A stretch of DNA of 64,000 nt, taken from positions 62,001 through 126,000 of the forward strand of contig CALBGP010000013.1 of assembly GCA_937892845.1 (NCBI GenBank), read 5' to 3'. The notes beneath the pieces were generated by a model. The model did not search any database. It was not told the origin of the DNA and was given only the letters and a program-made list of their open reading frames with translations. Position numbers and translations under genes: made by a program. Positions 42,444-50,214 of this stretch are shown piece by piece (within the stretch, counting starts at the first letter, position 1; each line of letters starts with the position of its first letter). Source of the stretch: an uncultured Eggerthellaceae bacterium. GTDB taxonomy: Bacteria > Actinomycetota > Coriobacteriia > Coriobacteriales > Eggerthellaceae.

Positions 42444-43259
42444 ATGAAACGGAAAACGGCGCTCTTTGCAAGCTTGCTTGCAGCATTCGCCCTGGTGGCG
42501 GCTTTGATGGTCGGTTGCGGTAGCCCCGCTGCCGATGAGAACACGGAGGCTGGCGGCACCACATTCATCGTAGGTTTCGATCAGAACTTCCCGCCCTTCG
42601 GCTATATGGGCGAAGATGGTGAATTCACCGGATTCGACCTCGACCTTGCCGCCGAAGTGTGCGAACGCAACGGATGGACCGTGCAGTATGAGCCCATCAA
42701 CTGGGATGCGAAGGATGCCATGCTCAACCAGGGTTCCATCACCTGCATCTGGAACGGCTTCACCATGGAAACGCGCGAAGATGACTACACCTTCACCGAC
42801 CCCTACCTGCTCAATGGCCAGGTTGTGGTGGTGCGCACGGACTCCGGCATCACGTCGCTTGATGACCTCGCCGGCAAAAACGTCATCACCCAGATCGATT
42901 CCGCCGGCCTCAAGCTTGTCAGCGCCGGTGGTGAATGGGAAGAGCTGGGCAAGTCCTTCGGCCGTCTTGACACCATCCCTGATTACAACACTGCCATGAT
43001 GAACCTCGAGCAGGGCACGTGCGATGCCGTCATCATCGACCTGCTCGTTGCGAACTACCAGATCGCCGGAAAGGAAGCCACCTTCCAGATTCTCGATCAG
43101 CCCCTGTCTTCCGAACACTATGGCGTCGGCTTCAAGGTCGGCAACACCGAGATGGCCGATACCGTCGAATCCACCCTGCGCGAGATGTATGCCGATGGCA
43201 CCGTTGCTGAACTCGCCGCAAAATACGACATCGATATGAAGAATTGGCTGCTCAAGTAA
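42444..43259 (+). CDS. Amino-acid ABC transporter substrate-binding lipoprotein
   Basis: A lipoprotein signal ends at the lipobox LMVGC (Cys 25). The mature part is a cluster 3 periplasmic-binding fold: FIVGFDQNFPPFGYMGEDGEFTG cores, GFDLDLAAEVCERNGW, and SITCIWNGFTMETRE. These features are typical of binding proteins for polar amino acids (His, Glu/Gln, Cys or Arg). AAAGG lies before the ATG. It is followed by permease, ATPase and folD genes in one operon. Confidence 0.93.
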   Translation: MKRKTALFASLLAAFALVAALMVGCGSPAADENTEAGGTTFIVGFDQNFPPFGYMGEDGEFTGFDLDLAAEVCERNGWTVQYEPINWDAKDAMLNQGSITCIWNGFTMETREDDYTFTDPYLLNGQVVVVRTDSGITSLDDLAGKNVITQIDSAGLKLVSAGGEWEELGKSFGRLDTIPDYNTAMMNLEQGTCDAVIIDLLVANYQIAGKEATFQILDQPLSSEHYGVGFKVGNTEMADTVESTLREMYADGTVAELAAKYDIDMKNWLLK

Positions 43260-43300
43260 GAGATGAGGCCATGAGGAAATGCTTCTGATATGCTGAATCA

Positions 43301-43330
43301 GTTGGGCGGGGGATGAATCTCCCGCCCAAC
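43301..43330 (+). other. Intercistronic hairpin between binding-protein and permease genes
   Basis: GTTGGGCGGG (43301-43310) and CCCGCCCAAC (43321-43330) are perfectly complementary. There is no T-run after it, so it probably stabilises the upstream mRNA 3' end and lowers permease expression rather than terminating. Confidence 0.7.
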
Positions 43331-43356
43331 AGCGTGTTGTAAGAGAGAGGAAACCG

Positions 43357-44010
43357 GTGGATATCGTTACCATTGTGACCATCCTGGGAGAGGGATTCCT
43401 GGTCACGTTGCAGATCTTCTTCTTGACCCTCGTGGGTGCGCTGCCCTTGGGTGTCATCGTCGCGCTCGGGCGTATGAGCCGCTTCAAGCCGCTTGCGCTC
43501 ATCGTGCGCTTCTACATCTCCGTCATGCGCGGCACCCCGCTCATGCTCCAGATGTTCTTCATCTTCTTCGTCCCGTATTACGGCTTCGGCATTCAGACGG
43601 GCGCCGATTTCAAATTCACGGCAACCATCATCGCGTTCATCATCAACTATGCCGCGTATTTCGCTGAGATCTATCGCAGCGGCATCCAGTCCATTCCGAA
43701 GGGTCAGTATGAGGCTGCGTTGGTGCTGGGCTACTCCAAGCCGCAGACATTCATCCGCATTATCCTGCCCCAGGTGATCAAGCGCATTCTTCCCGCCATG
43801 GGCAATGAGGTCATCACGCTGGTCAAGGATACGTCTCTGGCGTTCTGCCTGGGCGTTGCGGAAATGTTCACGCAGGCGAAGGCCATCGTCGCGGCTTCCC
43901 GCAACATGGTCGCCTTCGTTGTGGCCGCGGTGTTCTACTGGGTGTTCAACTTCCTGGTCGAAGTGGTGCTCAACCGCGTTGAAAAGAAGATGGCGTACTA
44001 CCATGACTAA
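43357..44010 (+). CDS. Amino-acid ABC transporter permease (His/Glu/Gln/Arg type)
   Basis: The 217-residue protein is a HisM/GlnP-type permease with about five helices: GFLVTLQIFFLTLVGALPLGVIVALGRMS-like N-terminus, RFYISVMRGTPLMLQMFFIFF, and the ATPase-contact EAA loop EAALVLGYSKPQTFIRIILPQ. GTG start with GAGAGAGGAAA upstream. Only one permease gene is present, so it likely works as a homodimer. Confidence 0.94.
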   Translation: MDIVTIVTILGEGFLVTLQIFFLTLVGALPLGVIVALGRMSRFKPLALIVRFYISVMRGTPLMLQMFFIFFVPYYGFGIQTGADFKFTATIIAFIINYAAYFAEIYRSGIQSIPKGQYEAALVLGYSKPQTFIRIILPQVIKRILPAMGNEVITLVKDTSLAFCLGVAEMFTQAKAIVAASRNMVAFVVAAVFYWVFNFLVEVVLNRVEKKMAYYHD

Positions 44011-44023
44011 GGAGGCCTGCACC

Positions 44024-44788
44024 ATGTCTGATTCCGTCATGCGTCTTGAGGGCGTTGAGAAAAGCTTCGGGGATGTCAAAGTGCTGCGGGGCATTTCGCT
44101 GTCCGTTGCCCCCGGTGAAGTGGTGGCCATCATCGGCCCGTCCGGCGGCGGCAAGTCAACCTTGCTGCGCTGTGCCACGTTGCTTGAGCATTTCGATTCC
44201 GGCAGCTTGCGCTACGACGATCTGGTAGTGGCTGAAAACGGCGCAGACGGCAAGGCCGCGTATGCGCCGACGCCCGTCCAGAAAGAGGCGCTGCTCAAAT
44301 TCGGCCTGGTTTTCCAGAATTACAACCTGTTCCCGCACATGAGTGTGCTGCGCAACATCATGGATGCGCCCGTGCACGTGCAGAAGCGAGACAAAGCCGA
44401 GGTTGAAGCACAGGCTCGCAAGCTGATTGCCAAGATGGGCTTGGAAGGCTGTGAGGGCAAGGTCCCCTGCGAGCTTTCGGGCGGTCAGCAGCAGCGTGTC
44501 AGCATCGCCCGTGCGTTGTGCATGAATCCGGAGATCATGTTCTTCGATGAGCCTACAAGCGCGCTGGACCCTGAGCTTACCCAGGAGGTGCTGCGCGTCA
44601 TCAAAGAGCTTGCAGCCGAAGATATGACCATGGTTATCGTCACGCACGAGATGTCGTTCGCCCGCGATGTGGCCGACCGCATCGTGTTCATGGACGGCGG
44701 TGTCATCGTGGAGGAAGGTCCCGCGGCTGATCTTGTGTCCAATCCGAAGGAGGAGCGCACCCGCGCATTCCTCAGCGGACGCAAATAG
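44024..44788 (+). CDS. Amino-acid ABC transporter ATP-binding protein
   Basis: Walker A GPSGGGKSTLLR, Q-loop VFQNYNLFPHMSVL, signature LSGGQQQRVSIARAL, Walker B IMFFDEPTSALDP and the switch His in VTHEMSFARDVADR are all intact. It belongs to the GlnQ/HisP group. The 254-residue form starts at ATG 44024, eight bases after GGAGG; ATG 44003 is in frame but overlaps the permease stop and precedes that site. folD follows nine bases later. Confidence 0.95.
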   Translation: MSDSVMRLEGVEKSFGDVKVLRGISLSVAPGEVVAIIGPSGGGKSTLLRCATLLEHFDSGSLRYDDLVVAENGADGKAAYAPTPVQKEALLKFGLVFQNYNLFPHMSVLRNIMDAPVHVQKRDKAEVEAQARKLIAKMGLEGCEGKVPCELSGGQQQRVSIARALCMNPEIMFFDEPTSALDPELTQEVLRVIKELAAEDMTMVIVTHEMSFARDVADRIVFMDGGVIVEEGPAADLVSNPKEERTRAFLSGRK

Positions 44789-44797
44789 GCGGCGCCC

Positions 44798-45640
44798 ATG
44801 GCGATGCTGCTTGCGGGAAAACCCGTCATAGCCCAGATGAACGAAGCGGCCCGTGCGCGCGTTGACGCTCTTGCCGCTCGTGACATTGAGCCGTGCCTGG
44901 CTCTTGTGCGTGTAGGGGAGCGCCCCGATGATGTTGCCTATGAGCGCTCCGTCATGCGCCGTGCCGAAATCGTGGGCGTGCGCACGGTGCAGAGGGTTCT
45001 GCCTGCGGATGCGACGTTTGGCCAGGTGTCGGATGCCATTCGGGCCATCAATGCGGACAAATCCATCCATGGCTGCCTGATGTTTCGCCCGCTTCCCGCG
45101 CATATCGACGATGCTGCCGTGTGCGCCCTGCTCGATCCCGCCAAGGATGCAGACGGCATCACGCCTACTTCGCTGGCTTCGGTGTTCATGGATGGCGAAG
45201 GGTTCGCGCCCAGTACGGCCGCCGCATGCGTGCGCATGCTGGATGGATACGGCATTGATCCTGCGGGCAAGCACGTGGTGGTGGTAGGCCGCAGCATGGT
45301 CGTGGGCAAGCCGCTCGCATGCCTGCTGCTGCATCGCAATGCCACGGTGACCGTGTGCCATTCCCGCACGGCCGACCTGTCGGCGGTCATGCGTTCGGCT
45401 GACATCGTGGTGTGCGCCACCGGCCGCGCCCGTGCGTACGGCGCGGATTGCTTCGCGCCCGGGCAGATCGTGCTCGACGTGGGGATCAACTTCACGCCCG
45501 ATGGCACCATGTGCGGCGATGTGGACTTCGAAGCTGTGGAGCCCATCGTGTCCGCCATTACCCCCGTGCCTGGCGGCATCGGCGGTTTGACCTGCGGCAT
45601 CACGCTGGAGCACGTGCTTTTTGCCGCCGAGAGGTTGTAG
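44798..45640 (+). CDS. folD: Methylene-tetrahydrofolate dehydrogenase/cyclohydrolase, FolD variant
   Basis: FolD interconverts methylene-, methenyl- and formyl-tetrahydrofolate. The NADP-binding part is classic: VVVVGRSMVVGKPLACLLLH, ADIVVCATG, and PVPGGIGGLTCGITLEH. In the substrate site, however, the usual YxxxK is YERSV here, so the catalytic Lys position is Val, and the usual QLPLP reads FRPLP. Similar changes mark a FolD subgroup in clostridia, as I recall. It is nine bases after the ABC ATPase gene and ends with a strong terminator, so it belongs to that operon. Confidence 0.92.
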   Translation: MAMLLAGKPVIAQMNEAARARVDALAARDIEPCLALVRVGERPDDVAYERSVMRRAEIVGVRTVQRVLPADATFGQVSDAIRAINADKSIHGCLMFRPLPAHIDDAAVCALLDPAKDADGITPTSLASVFMDGEGFAPSTAAACVRMLDGYGIDPAGKHVVVVGRSMVVGKPLACLLLHRNATVTVCHSRTADLSAVMRSADIVVCATGRARAYGADCFAPGQIVLDVGINFTPDGTMCGDVDFEAVEPIVSAITPVPGGIGGLTCGITLEHVLFAAERL

Positions 45641-45648
45641 ATGCGGCT

Positions 45649-45677
45649 GGGCCGCCGGGTTTTCCGGCGGCCCTTTT
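45649..45677 (+). terminator. Rho-independent terminator after folD
   Basis: GGGCCGCCGG (45649-45658) and CCGGCGGCCC (45664-45673) are perfectly complementary around a five-base loop, followed by TTTT. The remaining bases up to 45890 are an untranslated leader with a CCCTCGAGGG palindrome and no gene. Confidence 0.95.
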
Positions 45678-45890
45678 CCGTAAAGCGGGGATATCGCATG
45701 GCGCTCATGGACCCGTCGGTTCCATGCCTGCGGAAACGCCTGTTCGGACGCGGGTTTATGCGAAGGTTTATAGAAAATCAACTCGAAGAACCCCTCGAGG
45801 GAGATGTGCATTGCAGCGCATTTCCGCATTGTTGCAGTCGTCCATTGGGCGGTGCGAAGGGCGTGCCGCCAGCAACAAGGAGGGGATGCC

Positions 45891-47510
45891 ATGAAAGAGC
45901 AGACCGGAGTTTCCCGTCGTAATTTTCTGAAGGCCTCGGGTCTTACGGCCGTCGGTGCGCTGGCGGCAGCCAATCTTGCAGGATGCGGCCAACCTAAGGT
46001 GGCGTCAGGGCAGAGCGCTCCCGCATCAAGCGGTCCTGCGTTCCTGCAGGCTCCTGAGCCCATCACCCAATTCGCCGAAACGCATGAGTATGATGTTGTG
46101 GTCGTGGGTGCAGGCGAATCAGGTCTGTCCGCCGTGCATTCCGCACTTGAGGCGGGAGCGAAGGTGGCGTGCGTTCAGAATATCAACACCGCTCAGACAA
46201 CGGGCAATATGGGCGCATACCTTGATATCGACGCAAATGATGAAGCTGCCCTGCAGGCTTGCGTGTCTTTCGTCAATTGGAAGAGCGATTTCCGTTCGAA
46301 TCGCAAGCTGGTGGAGGTGTGGGCACGCAATTCTCAGGAGGCGTTGACCTGGTGGGCCGATGAGGCTGCAGCCGCCGGAGTTGAATCGATACGCCACGAT
46401 GCTGTTCTTCCCTATAACGGCTACGAGATCGCCCTTCATGCGAATACGTACTTCCACGTCGAAGGCAATCATTGCGCTGCTGCCATAGCCATAGCTGAAT
46501 CTCTGGCTGCGGCTGGCGCTGAATTCTTCTACAACACACCGTGCGTGCAACTCTGCGTTGAGGAAGGCGTCGTCAAAGGTGCAATCTGCACGAATAAAGC
46601 GGGTGAAAATGTATTGTTCAAGGCTGCGAAGGGTGTGATTCTGGCGTCGGGTGACTATTCTTCGAATGCCGAGATGCTCGAATACTACTCTCCTGACACA
46701 AAGGGCTTTTCGCAGTTTGTGGATTTCCGCGACGGTTCCGGCATGTGCGCAGGCATGTGGGCGGGTGCTGTCATGACCCCGACGGTGCATACGAAAATGA
46801 TCCACGGGGAACCCGCTGCGGTCCGTCTGGAGATGCCTTTCCTGTTCCTCGACCGCCATGGAAACCGCTTCATGGATGAATCCTGCTGCCGTATGGGCTA
46901 CATGAACAACTTCGCTCGCCGATATCTGGCTGAGGTCGATTATGAGGATTCCACTGCCGCTAAGTTCTTCAGCATCGTCCCTTCGAATTGGGAAAGCTAC
47001 TACGAGGACTGGAAGGCAGCGGCTCCCTATGACATCTCCATGTACAATGCATCCAACAAGGTGAACCCTGAAAAGTGGATTTCGGGCGAAACTCCCGAGG
47101 AGCTTGCCGAGAACATGATTGCCTATGCCGCCGAGAATGATTGGGCAATGGATCTGTCCGTTGAGGCGATCGTATCCTCTATCCGTCGCTATAACGAGCT
47201 GTGCGCCGCCGGTCGTGATGATGACTTCGGCAAGTCTGCCAAATATATGGTGGAAATCAATGGCGGTCCATACTATGCCATCCCTCGTGGATCCAACAAG
47301 CTGCCCGCAATTCTGGGCGGTCTGGTGGTCGATGAGAACCATCAATGCCTCAGTGAAGGCGGCGAACCCATTGAGGGCCTGTTCGCTGTCGGCAATGCGT
47401 CCGGTCAGTTTTTCGGCGGCGTGGATTATCCCATGGATATCGAGGGTCTTTCCATAGGTCGGGCCATAACCTCGGGCTATGTCTGCGGAAACTATGTGGC
47501 CAACCTCTAG
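45891..47510 (+). CDS. TAT-exported FAD-dependent reductase lipoprotein (fumarate-reductase flavoprotein family)
   Basis: The N-terminus joins a twin-arginine motif (SRRNFLKASG) to a lipobox (ANLAGC), so the folded flavoprotein should be exported and lipid-anchored. FAD binding is shown by YDVVVVGAGESGLSAVHSALEAG near residue 65 and GLFAVGNASGQFFGG near the end. There is no CxxCH heme site. In fumarate reductases a HGANRLGGN-like stretch follows the final FAD motif and carries substrate-binding residues; here it reads GGVDYPMDIEG, so the acceptor is probably not fumarate. AGGAGG precedes the ATG at 45891. A LuxR regulator follows. Confidence 0.9.
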   Translation: MKEQTGVSRRNFLKASGLTAVGALAAANLAGCGQPKVASGQSAPASSGPAFLQAPEPITQFAETHEYDVVVVGAGESGLSAVHSALEAGAKVACVQNINTAQTTGNMGAYLDIDANDEAALQACVSFVNWKSDFRSNRKLVEVWARNSQEALTWWADEAAAAGVESIRHDAVLPYNGYEIALHANTYFHVEGNHCAAAIAIAESLAAAGAEFFYNTPCVQLCVEEGVVKGAICTNKAGENVLFKAAKGVILASGDYSSNAEMLEYYSPDTKGFSQFVDFRDGSGMCAGMWAGAVMTPTVHTKMIHGEPAAVRLEMPFLFLDRHGNRFMDESCCRMGYMNNFARRYLAEVDYEDSTAAKFFSIVPSNWESYYEDWKAAAPYDISMYNASNKVNPEKWISGETPEELAENMIAYAAENDWAMDLSVEAIVSSIRRYNELCAAGRDDDFGKSAKYMVEINGGPYYAIPRGSNKLPAILGGLVVDENHQCLSEGGEPIEGLFAVGNASGQFFGGVDYPMDIEGLSIGRAITSGYVCGNYVANL

Positions 47511-47637
47511 GCATCCTTTCCGAAGCTTCGCCTGAGGCCTATCCGAGTGCATCCTGAGCGTCCCCAGCCTTTTCCGGAAGCCCGCTTTCCCCTCCTCTCT
47601 TTCGGGCTTCGTGCGTGCGGAGAACCGCACTCGCAAC

Positions 47638-47670
47638 GAGATGCCGCCTCCGATGGCGGCATCTCTTGTG
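47638..47670 (+). terminator. Hairpin between the flavin reductase and LuxR genes
   Basis: GAGATGCCGCC (47638-47648) and GGCGGCATCTC (47655-47665) form a perfect 11-base-pair stem with a TTGTGTT tail; likely terminator. Confidence 0.7.
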
Positions 47671-47690
47671 TTCAGCGCTGCTGGAGCGCA

Positions 47691-47698
47691 TGTATAAT
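47691..47698 (+). promoter_or_regulatory. -10 box of a probably leaderless luxR-type transcript
   Basis: TG-TATAAT; the hexamer (47693-47698) ends exactly six bases before the ATG at 47705, which has no ribosome site. Confidence 0.6.
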
Positions 47699-47704
47699 CG
47701 CATC

Positions 47705-49195
47705 ATGACCGAATCATCATTGGCATCCACACCGACCGTCTGCACGCGCCGCCGAATCCAGCTTGAAGGAATCGGGGCGTTTCTTCTTGCACTCGGATGT
47801 GCCCGTGCATGGCTCACGCTTCTGTTCGCCGCACCCGCTCTGCCGCTCGACATGGATATCGACGCGCATCGGATCTTCGACTGGTTCTACTTCCTGGCCG
47901 CCATCGTGCTCGCATTGTCCGCCCGAAAGCTGACGGCGCTGAGCGATGTGCGATGGGCGGTTCCGGCCATCGCCGTCTGCATGGTGGGCGCTTCGGCGCT
48001 GTGCTCGTTTTCTGCGCAGATGGGGCCGTGGGGTACGGCGGGGGCTGCTTTCGGAAGCGTGGCCATGTGGCTCGCGTTCGCCGGTGCCGTGCTGGGTGGT
48101 GCCGGTTTCAGTTGTTTTCTGCTCGTGTGGGCCGAGGCGCTCAGCCATCTGAGTTTGGCAAGGATCGCCCTATTCACGGCGCTTTCTCAGCTCTTCGCCG
48201 TTGCCCTGGTGTTTTTCTGTGACGGTCTCGACCGAACGCGCCTTGTGCTGGCTTTGATCATTCTTCCGATTGTGGCCGTGGCGGCGCTCGCGCATGCGGG
48301 ACGTTACGCACGCGGCCAGGATCAGAGTGCATTGCGGCCCTGCGATAGGTCGTGGCGTTCGGTTCCGTGGAAGTTCATAGCCGTAGCAGCGGTGCTGTGC
48401 TTTGTCTACGGTCTCAGGTCGCATCAGCTGGCGGCGGGCGCCGGGATGCATTCGACGCTTTCGACCGGCATCGCCATGGCGACGTTTGCAGGCTGCGTCT
48501 ATTTCTTTTCGGACCGGCTGAGCCTGAATTCCCTGGTTAAATCTGCCATTCCGCTTACGTTGTGCGGGTTCCTCCTCATTCCGGGTGAGGGCTTTTTGGG
48601 CACGGTTGTTTCCAGTTACATGATTTCAGTCGGGTACTCCATCATGACCCTGCTGGTTGCACTCATGCTTTACGACATCTCCAAGCGGTTCGGAATCATG
48701 GTGCTGCTGTTGTTCTGTCTGAAGAACGCCATGCAGATCTTCGTCGTGCTGGGCGGTGATTTCGCCCGCTTCATCGAGGCGCTGCCGCTGGCCTCGAGCA
48801 CGGGCGATGCGGTGTTGACCATCATCGTCGTGATGCTGATATTCTTCGTCGCATTCGTCCTCTATGCGGAAAACGGGCTGACATCCACGTGGGGAATCAA
48901 ATTCATGGATGCCGATGCCCTTACTGAGGAGGGGCGCGAGGAGCAGGCCCGGACGAAGCTTTGCGACCGGCTTTCATCCGAACACAGGCTCAGTCCCCGG
49001 GAAGATGAGATCCTTCGTCTGTATGCGAAGGGCATGAACGGTCCGCAAATCGAAAAAGAGCTGTTCATAGCCGAGGGAACACTCAAAACGCATACGCGTC
49101 ACATTTATGAGAAGTTGGGGATATCCAGCCGCAAAGAGCTCCATGCTCTTCTTTCTGTGGGTCAGCCCGTAGAACCCAAACGGATTGACCATTGA
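47705..49195 (+). CDS. LuxR-family transcriptional regulator with polytopic membrane N-terminal domain
   Basis: About 12 hydrophobic helices fill residues 15-405, resembling a transporter-like sensor domain. The C-terminal 65 residues are a LuxR/FixJ helix-turn-helix: LSPREDEILRLYAKGMNGPQIEKEL then EGTLKTHTRHIYEKLGISSRKEL. This architecture is abundant in Eggerthellaceae, where such regulators often lie beside exported flavin reductases and are thought to respond to their substrates. The ATG at 47705 is supported by the -10 position; an upstream in-frame start would lie inside the hairpin region. Confidence 0.9.
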   Translation: MTESSLASTPTVCTRRRIQLEGIGAFLLALGCARAWLTLLFAAPALPLDMDIDAHRIFDWFYFLAAIVLALSARKLTALSDVRWAVPAIAVCMVGASALCSFSAQMGPWGTAGAAFGSVAMWLAFAGAVLGGAGFSCFLLVWAEALSHLSLARIALFTALSQLFAVALVFFCDGLDRTRLVLALIILPIVAVAALAHAGRYARGQDQSALRPCDRSWRSVPWKFIAVAAVLCFVYGLRSHQLAAGAGMHSTLSTGIAMATFAGCVYFFSDRLSLNSLVKSAIPLTLCGFLLIPGEGFLGTVVSSYMISVGYSIMTLLVALMLYDISKRFGIMVLLLFCLKNAMQIFVVLGGDFARFIEALPLASSTGDAVLTIIVVMLIFFVAFVLYAENGLTSTWGIKFMDADALTEEGREEQARTKLCDRLSSEHRLSPREDEILRLYAKGMNGPQIEKELFIAEGTLKTHTRHIYEKLGISSRKELHALLSVGQPVEPKRIDH

Positions 49196-49307
49196 GCGAA
49201 AAGGTTGATCATTGAGGGGAAGGCTTGCTCGTTGAACGGGTGGGGCGCCGACGCTGGCGGCGTCTTGGCAGGACCGGCGATCGTCCATGTCGTCGAAGGC
49301 CTGTTGC

Positions 49308-49347
49308 AACAAGAATGCCGCCCGGGAATCCAGGCGGCATTCTTGTT
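49308..49347. terminator. Bidirectional hairpin between convergent luxR-type and hpf genes
   Basis: Perfect 15-base arms at 49308-49322 and 49333-49347 (core AAGAATGCCGCC and GGCGGCATTCTT) around a ten-base loop; TGTTT follows on the plus strand. Confidence 0.8.
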
Positions 49348-49391
49348 TGGGCTGAGTCTCGAATCTGGCAGCGCTGGGCTGCTGCCTGCGG

Positions 49392-49976
49392 TTATTCCTC
49401 CGCGGGCTCGACCTGCTTTAGGAGGCCGTATCCGCCGCCTTCGCGACGATACAGGACATGGAACATGTTGGTGTCGCGGTCGATGTAGGCGAAGAAATCG
49501 TGGCCCAGAAGGTCCATCTGGATGAGCGCCTGCTCTTCGGTCAGCGGGGCGAATTCGATTTCCTTCACGCGGACAACTTCCTCGTCGGCGGAAAGTTCGG
49601 CCATGAGTTCGTCCAGGGAAGCGCCTGTGGGCTCGATTGCCTTGATGGCTTCGGCTTCGCGCACGCTGTCGCGGACGCGGTTGTCGATGACGCGGGTCTT
49701 GTACTTGCGCAGCTGACGCAGCACCTTGGCGGCGGCAACGTCGATGGCGGCGTACATGTCCTCTTCGCGTTCCTCAACGTGGATGATGTGGCCCTTCGGA
49801 CGCAGCGTGACTTCGCAGATGCACGGGATGACGTGGTTTTTCTCAACGCGCAGGATGACTTCTGCGGAAAGGGAATCGATGGCGAGAACCTTCATGGAGT
49901 TGCCGATTTTCTCGACGGCGTAATCGTGCAGTGCCTCGGTGACGGTGACTTTGCGGCCGGTGACTTTGATATCCAT
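49392..49976 (-). CDS. hpf: Ribosome hibernation promoting factor, long form
   Basis: The 194-residue protein is the long HPF type that joins 70S ribosomes into inactive 100S dimers. The N-terminal S30AE domain begins DIKVTGRKVTVTEALHDYAVEKI; the C-terminal dimerisation domain is FAPLTEEQALIQMDLLGHDFF then AYIDRDTNMFHVLYRREGGGYGLL. ATG at 49976 follows GGAAGGAA on the minus strand. TACCAT preceded by TG on the minus strand near 50020 is a candidate promoter. A GAGTTC/GAACTC stem lies in the leader (49992-50010). Confidence 0.95.
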   Translation of the reverse strand: MDIKVTGRKVTVTEALHDYAVEKIGNSMKVLAIDSLSAEVILRVEKNHVIPCICEVTLRPKGHIIHVEEREEDMYAAIDVAAAKVLRQLRKYKTRVIDNRVRDSVREAEAIKAIEPTGASLDELMAELSADEEVVRVKEIEFAPLTEEQALIQMDLLGHDFFAYIDRDTNMFHVLYRREGGGYGLLKQVEPAEE

Positions 49977-50065
49977 GGTTCCTTCCTTTCCGAGTTCGCT
50001 CTCTGAACTCTGAGAACATGGTATCACTGTAATCCGGTGGCTGATGCCAGCCGATGATGATTCGT

Positions 50066-50137
50066 TATAATCCCAGGTCAATATGCCTACAACGCCTCCG
50101 GGCGTATCTCTTTGGACCCCGTAACGCCTCCGGGCGT
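50066..50137 (+). other. Tandem 15-base repeat forming two UNCG-type hairpins, behind a TATAAT
   Basis: AACGCCTCCGGGCGT occurs at 50091-50105 and again at 50123-50137. Each copy folds as ACGCC-TCCG-GGCGT, a C(UCCG)G tetraloop on the plus strand. TATAAT lies at 50066-50071 on the same strand, although no plus-strand gene follows. The region between hpf and the amidohydrolase gene (49977-50214) is otherwise empty. Confidence 0.5.
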
Positions 50138-50214
50138 GCCGCGGACCGCACGGCAATGCGCAGCTGCCGGATGCTGCAGGATTACGGGAAGATGCGGGGG
50201 TGCCGGACGTCTGG

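Noticed and set aside
50091..50137. CRISPR-like repeat
   Set aside because: Only two copies of 15 bases with a 17-base gap and no cas genes; the units fold as hairpins.
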